NCBI GenBank assembly: GCA_937928085.1
Contig: CALFVU010000006.1
Coordinates: forward strand, 62,001 to 126,000
Direction of reading: 5' to 3'
DNA: 64,000 nt
Origin: an uncultured bacterium
GTDB taxonomy: Bacteria > Spirochaetota > Leptospiria > Leptospirales > Leptonemataceae
Of the stretch, positions 50,296 to 59,507 are shown piece by piece. Numbering within the stretch: position 1 is the stretch's first letter; each line of letters opens with the position of its first letter. The notes below the pieces were generated by a model that was not told the origin of the DNA, did no database searches, and was given only the letters and a program-made list of their open reading frames with translations. The position numbers and the translations under genes were made by a program.

Positions 50296-50619
50296 ATGCG
50301 AAAAAATATTCTATATATAATTTCTGTTTTTTTTATAATTTTTTTAACTCTTTTTTGTTCTCCGATAAAAGAAAAAAATCAATTACAAATTCTTTTAGAA
50401 CCTGAATTAAATCACACCCATAATATTTATATTACTTTTGATGATTTAAATTCTCAAATAACAGATTATTATACAACGGAGAATTTTGGTCATACTCATA
50501 AAGTAATTCTCAGTACAGAAGAAAAAGCAAAATTAAAACTTGGTATTCCTATCAAAAAAGAATGTGAAGAAAACTTAGGACACAAGCATAAACTAACAAT
50601 TCAAGTTTTTACTCCCTAA
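50296..50619 (+). CDS. Small His-rich putative lipoprotein
   Basis: Hydrophobic N-terminus ending FLTLFCSP (lipobox-like); three HxH motifs NHTHNIYI, GHTHKVIL, GHKHKLTI. Confidence 0.6.
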   Translation: MRKNILYIISVFFIIFLTLFCSPIKEKNQLQILLEPELNHTHNIYITFDDLNSQITDYYTTENFGHTHKVILSTEEKAKLKLGIPIKKECEENLGHKHKLTIQVFTP

Positions 50620-50683
50620 ATAATTTTTCTTGTTTAAATAAACATAGATTGCTTTTTTTAATAGTAAAAAAAAAGTGGTTTTA

Positions 50684-50798
<115 letters not shown>

Positions 50799-50820
50799 TT
50801 TTACTTTTGTACTTCTATCT

Positions 50821-51855
50821 TTAAAAGAAAAATACAATAGTTGGTCCGTAAAGCAAGTATTGAATCTTTACAATGTTTCTATCCATTATTTCGTAGTAAA
50901 CAATACTAAATCCTACATAATTTGGAAAGATTAAATTAAAGACCATATTGAAAATGGTACGATTTTTTGCTAAATCTTTATTTATGTTTAAAATTAGTGA
51001 TAAAAATCTTTGATAATCTAAAAATAGATTTATTCCAATACGTTGAGAGTAATTTTTTGAATTTATTGTATACCTTAAAGGTTGAATCCATTCTTCTGTA
51101 TTTGTATAATCATAAAACTTTAAAAAAAAATTATTCAAAGAGAAATTTTTTGATTCAAAAGGAATCGTTTTTCCAACAAAAGAATCAATTTTTATTTTTG
51201 TTTCTTCCAAGCTGTAGATATAAAAAGTGTCGAATTGCCAATTTTGGATGGGAAGTTTAAAGCTTAAACCGATTTGAAAGTTAGGATCTTCATTATATAC
51301 TTTTATATTTGCTTGAGGAAAAAAAATCCAGCTAGATTGAATGAAATTAAATGATGTTAAGTTTTTAAATTGTGAACTTTGAATGGGTCCAATGCCCTTG
51401 AAGTAATTATAACTAATAAAAGGAGTTGTCGCTTCGTTGTGAAATAAATTGTATCTTATTGTGGTGTTTTGGATTGCTATTTTTGTTTCTATGGTTTGCC
51501 ATAAATTATACAAAGGATTTCGATCTTGATTAGGTAATTTCATTGCATAATTTAAATAAGAAAACTGCCAGTTTTGTTTAAAGCCTAAAATCTGAAATCC
51601 ATTCCCATTTCCGTATCCATCATATTTTTTATTATCCTGATATATTTCTAAATTGTTCGTTTGTTTGAATTGCAAAACAGGAATGGGAATTTTGTTTATG
51701 TTAGAACCTACTCCATTAAATACAGAAAAAACGAACAACCAAGAATTAATGTCTATGTTGATTTGATTTTTTTCTGATAGTTTGAATTTGGACTCATTTG
51801 GAAAAATAGAAATTAACAATACGAAATATAAAATCAATAATGTTTTGATTTTCAT
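50821..51855 (-). CDS. Envelope/beta-barrel-like protein, paralogue A
   Basis: Signal peptide; shared blocks with 52206..53270 (SFKLPIQNWQFDT, VYNEDPNFQIG, LFLDYQRFLSL); ends in aromatic residues. Confidence 0.65.
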   Translation of the reverse strand: MKIKTLLILYFVLLISIFPNESKFKLSEKNQINIDINSWLFVFSVFNGVGSNINKIPIPVLQFKQTNNLEIYQDNKKYDGYGNGNGFQILGFKQNWQFSYLNYAMKLPNQDRNPLYNLWQTIETKIAIQNTTIRYNLFHNEATTPFISYNYFKGIGPIQSSQFKNLTSFNFIQSSWIFFPQANIKVYNEDPNFQIGLSFKLPIQNWQFDTFYIYSLEETKIKIDSFVGKTIPFESKNFSLNNFFLKFYDYTNTEEWIQPLRYTINSKNYSQRIGINLFLDYQRFLSLILNINKDLAKNRTIFNMVFNLIFPNYVGFSIVYYEIMDRNIVKIQYLLYGPTIVFFF

Positions 51856-52029
51856 AATCTTTCATCTGAAAAACTACATTATTTTAATATCATTACAGAT
51901 AACGAATTTTTTTTTATTTTAAAGTGCAACTATTTTTATAAAATTCTCTTAAGAAATTTGGTTAAAAAAATTTTACAAAATACTTAAAAAAGGATTGCTT
52001 TTTTTAATAGCAAAAAAAGTATGGTTTTA

Positions 52030-52143
<114 letters not shown>

Positions 52144-52205
52144 ATTTACTTTTAATTCTTTTACTACAAGGATCTTCTTAATAAAATTTTTGTTTCTCTT
52201 TGAAT

Positions 52206-53270
52206 TTACAGTTGAAAAACAAATGTTGGCCCGATTAGCCAATATCGAATTGTACCTACACTTCTTTCACTAAATTCATAAAAAACATTGAAACCAAAAT
52301 TTTTTGATAAAATTAAACTTATGACTGTATTCGATACCCAGCGAGCAAAAGTAAGATCTCTTCTTAGTGTAATTTTCAGCGATATAAATCTTCTATAATC
52401 CATAAAAATAGAAACCCCCAATCGATGGGAAAAGTATTTTTTTCTTATAGTTAGGTTTAAAGGAAGTATCCATTTTGTAGGATCTGAAAAATCGTATAGT
52501 CCAAAGGATAAGTCTTCGAAATTATTCTTTATTTCTCCTATAGTAGTTTTTAAATCTGTGTTTACTCTTTCGAAACCGTAAGAATATGTAGTGTCGAACT
52601 TCCAATTTTGAATAGGAAGTTTAAAACTAACTCCTAATTGGGGGTTCGGATCTTCTACGTATACTTTTACATCAACTTTAGGGAAATGAATCCAATTCTG
52701 AGTAGAAACACTATACAATGAAAAGTTATTCACAATAGAATAATCGTGAGGTCCAGAACCTTGAAAATGAGAAAATCCTATAAAAGGTTGTATTTGATTA
52801 TTTTTATAAAACGTATATTTCATCAAAAATACGTTTCCAGTGACTTTTGTTTGGACTTGTTGCCAATAATCTAATATTTGAATTTGATCAGAATTTGGAT
52901 ACATAGGAAAGCTAAAATGAACATATAGAATCTGCCAGTTTTCTTTAATTGCCATAAATTCTAATCCTATACCTTTGCCTTTTCCAGAAAAATTTTTATT
53001 ACCAGAGTGAATTTTTAAATTATCATTTTGAGTTGATTGAAATACTCGTATAGGAATCTGATTAAAATTTGTTACTTCTCCCCAAAAAGGACTTATAAAA
53101 AAAAACCATTGATTAAAATTAAATTGAGGTCTTTGAAAAATAATTTGTTTTTCTTTGGTTTCTTTATTTTCTGTTGCAAAAAGATGACTAATAACAAATA
53201 CTATTATTAAAAGCATTTGTGATTGTTTCATTTTACATCCTTTGAATTTTAAAATTTTAAAATCAAACAT
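52206..53270 (-). CDS. Envelope/beta-barrel-like protein, paralogue B
   Basis: Paralogue of 50821..51855 (VYVEDPNPQLGVSFKLPIQNWKFDT, SIFMDYRRFISL, RYWLIGPTFVFQL); likely start at internal MKQSQMLLI. Confidence 0.65.
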   Translation of the reverse strand: MFDFKILKFKGCKMKQSQMLLIIVFVISHLFATENKETKEKQIIFQRPQFNFNQWFFFISPFWGEVTNFNQIPIRVFQSTQNDNLKIHSGNKNFSGKGKGIGLEFMAIKENWQILYVHFSFPMYPNSDQIQILDYWQQVQTKVTGNVFLMKYTFYKNNQIQPFIGFSHFQGSGPHDYSIVNNFSLYSVSTQNWIHFPKVDVKVYVEDPNPQLGVSFKLPIQNWKFDTTYSYGFERVNTDLKTTIGEIKNNFEDLSFGLYDFSDPTKWILPLNLTIRKKYFSHRLGVSIFMDYRRFISLKITLRRDLTFARWVSNTVISLILSKNFGFNVFYEFSERSVGTIRYWLIGPTFVFQL

Positions 53271-53470
53271 GTTATAATATAGTAAGCATCAAATTTTTTT
53301 ACAGAGAATTTTTAATCAATAAAAATTATAAACTCATTTCTATTTTTTTTTAATCATCTAATCATCGAAGAAAATTTTAATGTTAAAAGTTTTGATTTTA
53401 AAAAAAGTTCAAAATAAATTATCTACATTTTATAAGAAGAATTGTAATTACCGATAATATTTAAAAAAAA

Positions 53471-54655
53471 ATGAAATGGAAAATCTACAATTCTACCTTA
53501 ATTACTTCTGAAAGCATCATTTCTGACTTTGAGTTTGGTGTTTTAGAAAATTTTTTCACTTTTTATCTAAATAATGTAGACTTTAGTATCAATTTACATG
53601 GAAGAGTAGTTCTTCCTAATTTTATTAACTGCTTTGATAATTTATTAGCGAGTTATCTTCCTTACAAAGGAAAAAAAAAAGTATATTACAATTGGTTGGA
53701 ATGGGATAATGAAGTAAAAACATCAGATCTTTTTAAAGAACGTATGTTATTAGATAGAGAAGACCTTTATTTTTTAGGTGCATATAGAAATTTATTTTCT
53801 GGCGTGGATTTTATTGTTGATCATATTCCTAAATTTGTTTTTGAAGATATTTTGCCTTTTATAGATGTGGATCTGCTTACTGATTTTGGGATTGCACATT
53901 CACCCGTTAGTTATTCTTTAAATTGGGGTAAAGGGATTAAAGTAGAATTTGATTATGCAAAAAGAAATCATTTACCTTTTATTATAAGAGTAGGAGAGGG
54001 ATACGATAAAGAAAGTAAACAATCAATTAAAAAACTATACGATATGGGAGCTTTATCGGAAAATACTGTTCTAATCTGTGGTGTTGCAATGGACGAAGTT
54101 GATATAGAATTAATTGAAAGCAATAATAGTAAAATTGTTTGGTGTCCCGAAATCAATGAAATTCTCTTTGGAAAAACAATACCTATTCAGAAAATTTTAG
54201 ATCGTGAAATTACTGTCTGTTTAGGTACCGGCAGTTCAATGCAGGGAAGCAAAAATTTATTTTCGACAATTCAGACTTCTTTAAAATACGTACCAGATGC
54301 AAAGATGATTTTAAAAATGATTGTAGACAATCCCGTAAGTGCTTTTCAACTTAAAAAAAAAGGTAAAATACAAGATTCCTATTTTGCAGATTTTATTGTT
54401 GTAGATGAAATCTCTCCTAAAAGTTATGATTTTATCAAAAGATTAGAATTACAAAAAATTATTTTACTAGTTCACAAGGGACTTCCTTTGTATGCTAATG
54501 AAAAATTTTTAGAATTGTTTGAGATCTTACAAGTAGAATATGAAAAAATTATCATAGCCAAAAAAGAAAGATATGTAAAAAAAGGTTTTACGAATAAAAT
54601 GAAAGAAATTTTTCTCAAATTAGGAAAAGAAATCGAACTTCCTTTTTTTATGTAA
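53471..54655 (+). CDS. Amidohydrolase-fold protein, probably catalytically inactive
   Basis: GRVVLPNFINCFDNLL (HxH position lost), FIIRVGEGYDKESKQSIKKLYDMG, KIVWCPEINEILFGKTIPI, CLGTGSS (Asp lost), DNPVSAFQLKKKGKIQDSYFADFIVVD. Confidence 0.65.
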   Translation: MKWKIYNSTLITSESIISDFEFGVLENFFTFYLNNVDFSINLHGRVVLPNFINCFDNLLASYLPYKGKKKVYYNWLEWDNEVKTSDLFKERMLLDREDLYFLGAYRNLFSGVDFIVDHIPKFVFEDILPFIDVDLLTDFGIAHSPVSYSLNWGKGIKVEFDYAKRNHLPFIIRVGEGYDKESKQSIKKLYDMGALSENTVLICGVAMDEVDIELIESNNSKIVWCPEINEILFGKTIPIQKILDREITVCLGTGSSMQGSKNLFSTIQTSLKYVPDAKMILKMIVDNPVSAFQLKKKGKIQDSYFADFIVVDEISPKSYDFIKRLELQKIILLVHKGLPLYANEKFLELFEILQVEYEKIIIAKKERYVKKGFTNKMKEIFLKLGKEIELPFFM

Positions 54656-54659
54656 GGTT

Positions 54660-55742
54660 ATGCCAGCAATCAAAGAATATACAAAAGGTGCTATTATTTA
54701 TTTCGAAGGTGATAAAAGTGATTACATATATCTATTACAGTCTGGACAGGTAGTTTTGATTTATAATTCTCTGGATGGAACGAAAGAAGAAAAATACATT
54801 GTCAAAACAGGAGAATTTTTCGGTGTTAAGTCGGTTTTGGGAAACTATCCAAGAGAAGAAACAGCTCAAGTATTAGGAAATGCAAGAGTAATTTTATTGA
54901 AATTAGAAGAGTTTCGGAAGATTGCTTTAGAAAATACGAGATTAGTTTTACAAATGTCGAAGGTTTTTTCTAAGGAATTAAGAGAAATTCATTCAAAAAT
55001 CCGAGAAATCTTAAAAGTAGATTCTGTAAAAGATTTAGAATACGAATTAATGAATGTGGGTGAATCTTTTTATTTAGCAGGAAATATTCAAAATGCGGGA
55101 TATGTATTCGAAAGATATCTTCAGTATTATCCTGATGGTAAATTTAAGGAAAGAGCAGAGATGTTATTATTAAAAACAAGAAAAGGAGATACTTATCCGC
55201 TTGAAATTCCTTCGTTAGAAGAATATGCAAGTAAACTTTATAGCTCTACCAACGATGAAGAATTTGTTAAAGAAACCTTAAATCTTGTAAATGAAGATTT
55301 ATTCCAGATGCCTGGGATAGAAAATACTTCATTAGAAAAAGAAATTGGAAAAATTGATCTACCTAATTTAGTAGAAAAAATTAATGAATTAGTCAAAAAA
55401 GATAAAGTAAAAGAAGCTTATGATTTACTAGAAAATTTAAAAAATACGAATCAACTTTCATCTAAAGAAGAATTTAACGAATTTCTTTCTTTTGAAAGAG
55501 GTAGATTACTTATTTTGCTAAAAAATTATAAGGCGGGATTAGAACAAATCTTAAATTACTTAAAAACGTATCCTCAGGGAAAATACTTAAAAGATGCTTT
55601 GTTTCAGGCTGCTTTGACATTTGAAATTTTAAAAGATGTACAAAAAGCATCTATGTTTTATAACAAAGTACTTTATCTTAAACCAGATGATGATATAACA
55701 AAGCAAGCCAGATATCGATTGTCCAACTTAAAAAAGTCATAA
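54660..55742 (+). CDS. cNMP-binding domain + TPR repeat protein
   Basis: GAIIYFEGDKSDYIYLLQSGQVVLI..GEFFGVKSVLGNYPREETAQVLGNARVILL; C-terminal TPRs. Confidence 0.82.
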   Translation: MPAIKEYTKGAIIYFEGDKSDYIYLLQSGQVVLIYNSLDGTKEEKYIVKTGEFFGVKSVLGNYPREETAQVLGNARVILLKLEEFRKIALENTRLVLQMSKVFSKELREIHSKIREILKVDSVKDLEYELMNVGESFYLAGNIQNAGYVFERYLQYYPDGKFKERAEMLLLKTRKGDTYPLEIPSLEEYASKLYSSTNDEEFVKETLNLVNEDLFQMPGIENTSLEKEIGKIDLPNLVEKINELVKKDKVKEAYDLLENLKNTNQLSSKEEFNEFLSFERGRLLILLKNYKAGLEQILNYLKTYPQGKYLKDALFQAALTFEILKDVQKASMFYNKVLYLKPDDDITKQARYRLSNLKKS

Positions 55743-55806
55743 ATAAAAAAGATGCTAGTTTTTAACCTTATTGATCAATTCCGATAATTTTTAAAAGAAG
55801 TAATTT

Positions 55807-56457
55807 ATGGAAATATCAGAAAGCTTATTTCAGAAATTTGGAAAAGAATATAAAGCAGGAGAAATGATCTTTTGTGAGTGGGAACCCGGAAACAGTTTAT
55901 TTATTATCGTTAAGGGAAAAGTAAAAATTATCAAAGTTTTTGGTAAAACTCAAAAAACATTAGATGTAATTGTGGAGGGTAGTATTTTTGGCGAAATGGC
56001 TATTTTAGAGGAGCAACCCAGAAGTGCTTCCGCTATAGCAATTGATGATGTTAAGGTTTTGGAATTAAACAAAGAAGATTTTAATTTTATAATTCAAAAA
56101 CATCCTCAAATCGTTTTTAATTTGCTGCTTATCTTTACCAAAAGAATCTACGATGCTAAAAGAAGATTAAAAAATTTATTGATTTCTGATCCTTTAATTC
56201 GAGTGATTGATGTTTTTTTGATGTTAATTGAATCAAATCCGAATTTATTAAAATTGAATCAAGCTTCTTTGCAAGTTAGTGTAGATGATATAGCTAATTG
56301 GTGTGGTTTACCAATTCGCGAAGTGAATTCCCATGTTATGAATTTAGTTAGGCAGGGGAAGATTGATCTTTATCCCGATAGAGTAGTCATTCCAAATGTA
56401 AAAGAATTAGAAAGATTTGTACAAACCAAAATAAAAAGTATTAAAAAAGCAAAATGA
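55807..56457 (+). CDS. Crp/Fnr family regulator
   Basis: GEMIFCEWEPGNSLFIIVKGKVKII..GSIFGEMAILEEQPRSASAIA; C-terminal HTH VDDIANWCGLPIREVNSHVMNLVRQG. Confidence 0.88.
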   Translation: MEISESLFQKFGKEYKAGEMIFCEWEPGNSLFIIVKGKVKIIKVFGKTQKTLDVIVEGSIFGEMAILEEQPRSASAIAIDDVKVLELNKEDFNFIIQKHPQIVFNLLLIFTKRIYDAKRRLKNLLISDPLIRVIDVFLMLIESNPNLLKLNQASLQVSVDDIANWCGLPIREVNSHVMNLVRQGKIDLYPDRVVIPNVKELERFVQTKIKSIKKAK

Positions 56458-56509
56458 AGCTAAATTATTTTTTTTAGAAAAAACTATAGTAAACATATTT
56501 TAATTCAAT

Positions 56510-57109
56510 TCAAAATTGATTCATTATTTTATCGATGATTCCATATTCTAAAGCTTCTTCTGAATTCATATAATAGTCTCTATCTGTATCTTTTTCCACT
56601 TGTTCTAAACTTCTACCTGTTCTTTCTGCAATAATTTTGTTTAATTCTTCTCTGGTTTTTTTTATTTCTACAGCATGAATTTTAAGATCAATAGCTGGAG
56701 CTACAATTTGTCCGGAGATGAGTGGTTGGTGGATCATGATTTTGCTATGTTTCCAAGCATATCTTTTTCCTTTTGTTCCACCACAAAGTAGTAGTGCTCC
56801 CATGCTTGCTGCAAGTCCCATACATACAGTTGCTACATCTGATTGTATCATTTGCATAGTATCATAAATACACATTCCCGAGGTAATAATTCCTCCAGGG
56901 CTATTGATAAACAAATAAATATCCTTTCCAGGATCAATAAAATCTAAGTATAAAAGCCTCTCTACTACATATTGAGCTGAACGATCATCTACTGGACCCC
57001 ATAGAAAAATCTGCCTTTTTTTAATCAAAGCTTTCTCTATTTCTGCTTTAATGGGAGCAAAATTTTCTAGTAGTTTTTCTGTTTCTTGATTAAGAATCAT
57101 AAAAGCCAT
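56510..57109 (-). CDS. clpP: ATP-dependent Clp protease proteolytic subunit
   Basis: FINSPGGIITSGMCIYDTMQ; CMGLAASMGALLL; IMIHQPL; DRDYYMNSEEALEYGIIDKI. Confidence 0.95.
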   Translation of the reverse strand: MAFMILNQETEKLLENFAPIKAEIEKALIKKRQIFLWGPVDDRSAQYVVERLLYLDFIDPGKDIYLFINSPGGIITSGMCIYDTMQMIQSDVATVCMGLAASMGALLLCGGTKGKRYAWKHSKIMIHQPLISGQIVAPAIDLKIHAVEIKKTREELNKIIAERTGRSLEQVEKDTDRDYYMNSEEALEYGIIDKIMNQF

Positions 57110-57170
57110 TTTTTCTTATAAGATTTTGTGTAAACTAAATTTAATGATCGGAACTCTGCATGATAAGATT

Positions 57171-57860
57171 TTATGATTCTTTTTTCACTTTGTTGATCCA
57201 ATCTTTCAAAAATTCAATTCCTGCACGGTCGGATTTTTCGGGATGATATTGAGTTGCTATAAGATTATCTTTTTGTATTGTAGAAGGAAAAACTTCTCCA
57301 GCATATTCAGTCCAAGTAAGTACAACTTGATCATCTACATCTATAGCTCGATAAGAATGAACAAAATACATATAATCATTAAAATATGGTGGGTATTGTT
57401 TTAATTTTTTATCCGGAATAATTCGATTCCATCCCATGTGAGGAATTTTATAATGTTTTGAGTTTGGAAATTTTCTAATTTTTCCTTTTAACAATCCCAA
57501 ACCTTTTACTGTTTTTACTTCGCTTTCTTTAATAACTTCATCTGAGTCTTCGAATAAGATCTGAAATCCAATGCATATACCAAGTAAAGGTTTTCCTTTT
57601 TGAATATGTTCATGAATTAGTTCTTCTAGCTCATTTTGTAAGTTTTTCATTGCAGAAAAAAAATGTCCATCCCCTGGCAGTACCAAAGCTTGGCAGTTTT
57701 TGATTTTATTTTTTTCATTCGTAAATTCTACTTTATCTGTAAATAATTGTAATGCTTTAAGAATGGAATAAATATTTCCCATTTTGTAATCCAAAACTAC
57801 GATCATATATTTTTGTTTTTTTTTATTTGAATTGCGATCAACATTTTTCGTTTTTATCAA
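57171..57860 (-). CDS. hisH: Imidazole glycerol phosphate synthase glutaminase subunit
   Basis: VLPGDGHFFSAM; GICIGFQILFE; FVHSY; QYHPEKSDRAGIEFLKDW; likely start at MIVVLDYKMGN. Confidence 0.9.
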   Translation of the reverse strand: MIKTKNVDRNSNKKKQKYMIVVLDYKMGNIYSILKALQLFTDKVEFTNEKNKIKNCQALVLPGDGHFFSAMKNLQNELEELIHEHIQKGKPLLGICIGFQILFEDSDEVIKESEVKTVKGLGLLKGKIRKFPNSKHYKIPHMGWNRIIPDKKLKQYPPYFNDYMYFVHSYRAIDVDDQVVLTWTEYAGEVFPSTIQKDNLIATQYHPEKSDRAGIEFLKDWINKVKKES

Positions 57861-57987
57861 AAATAAAAATACTAAAAATGATTTATTTATTAAATTTATA
57901 AAAATTTACTATATTTTAACTCAATAAAATAGATAAAAGATCCAGACTAAAAAAAGCTTTAACTTTTATGGATATGTGTTAGATTTT

Positions 57988-58061
57988 TGGGCCAGGGTAG
58001 ACTCGAACTACCGACCCCTTCCTTATCAGAGAAGTGCTCTAACCGGCTGAGCTACTGGCCC
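57988..58061 (-). tRNA. tRNA-Ile (anticodon GAT)
   Basis: Reverse complement GGGCCAGTAGCTCAGCCGGTTAGAGCACTTCTCTGATAAGGAAGGGGTCGGTAGTTCGAGTCTACCCTGGCCCA; loop CTGATAA. Confidence 0.96.
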
Positions 58062-58190
58062 TTGAACAACTCTAAGACCATATAATATTTGTGTCTTTAA
58101 GAGTCAAATTTTTTTATAATTTTACAAGGATTTCTAAATAATAAAAAAAATTTACTTTATGATAATTCATTTTTATTTTTATTAGTAAGT

Positions 58191-59507
58191 ATGATAAAAA
58201 CAGAAGATTCTCAGAAATATTTAGATCAGATCGAAGAAATGATTCAGAAATATAAAGAAATTCCAATTGAAGCAATTATTAAACAAGATATTTTACGTTT
58301 GGGGTTGAATTTTGATCCATCTGTATTAAAAAACAATGATTTTAAAACAAAAGATTATTTTATTTTTACTTTTGATCATATTTCTTTGCTTGAACAATCA
58401 AATGAATATAGGTTCAAAGTTCCAGAAGAAATCAAAATATCGGGAGGAAGGTATGGTTTACTATCAACTGTAGTTTCTGTACGTGTGGATCCTAATTCTC
58501 CTTATAAAATTACTAACGAGGATCAAACAATAATATTAAAATTGTATGATACATATATAGCGGATGTGGAATTTCCCCCAGTTCCTGTTTGGTATCAAAA
58601 ACTAACATCTTCTGGAAAGTTTCCTAATGAGATTGCTCCAGTTATAGAATGGGGATATTTGATTTATTTAACTGTGTTTAGAAATTGTCAATATTTTGGT
58701 CAGGAAGAAGAATGTGCTTTTTGTGATATCAATCATAATTGGAGACAGCAAAAAATTTTAAAAAGACCTTATACAGGTATCAAGAGTATTGAAGATATTT
58801 TAGAGGTTCTTAGCTGGATCGATACCATGGATACTACAGCGAAAGCATATACGATTACAGGTGGATCTGTGATTACTCACCTTCAAAATAAAAAAGAAAC
58901 TGATTTTTATTTTCAATATGCAGAAGCCATAGAATCTAACTTTCCCAATCGATGGATAGGGAAAATTGTAGTTCAGGCTTGGGAAAAAGAAGAATTAAAA
59001 AGGTTTAAAGAAATAGGAATTAAAATTTATCATCCTAATTTCGAAGTATGGGATCCTACTCTATTTCGTTTACTTTGTCCCGGAAAAGATAAATTCATTG
59101 GTAGAGATCTTTGGATTCAAAGAATTTTAGAATCTGCAGAAATTTTTGGTCCTTCGAATGTGATTCCAAATTTTGTAGGAGGAGTAGAACTTTCTAAACC
59201 TTATGGCTTTTCTAGTGTTGAGGAAGCAATCAAATCTACATCTGAGGGGTTAGATTTTTTTATGAGTCATGGCATTGTTCCTAGATTTACAACTTGGTGT
59301 CCGGAACCTTATACTACTTTATCAACGATAGCGAATCAAGAAATACCTCCTTTAATATACTTTTTAGAATTATTGACCGTATGGAAAAGAACTTTTGAAA
59401 AATACAAACTGCCTGTTCCTCAGGGTTACGGTGAACCGGGCAGAGGAAAAGCAGTATTTTCTGTAAGTGCATTTATGGATGTAATTGGATACCAGGGAAG
59501 AAGTTGA
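58191..59507 (+). CDS. Radical SAM protein with non-canonical CX8CX2C spacing
   Basis: TVFRNCQYFGQEEECAFCDINHNW; TITGGSVITH (GGE-like). Confidence 0.7.
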   Translation: MIKTEDSQKYLDQIEEMIQKYKEIPIEAIIKQDILRLGLNFDPSVLKNNDFKTKDYFIFTFDHISLLEQSNEYRFKVPEEIKISGGRYGLLSTVVSVRVDPNSPYKITNEDQTIILKLYDTYIADVEFPPVPVWYQKLTSSGKFPNEIAPVIEWGYLIYLTVFRNCQYFGQEEECAFCDINHNWRQQKILKRPYTGIKSIEDILEVLSWIDTMDTTAKAYTITGGSVITHLQNKKETDFYFQYAEAIESNFPNRWIGKIVVQAWEKEELKRFKEIGIKIYHPNFEVWDPTLFRLLCPGKDKFIGRDLWIQRILESAEIFGPSNVIPNFVGGVELSKPYGFSSVEEAIKSTSEGLDFFMSHGIVPRFTTWCPEPYTTLSTIANQEIPPLIYFLELLTVWKRTFEKYKLPVPQGYGEPGRGKAVFSVSAFMDVIGYQGRS

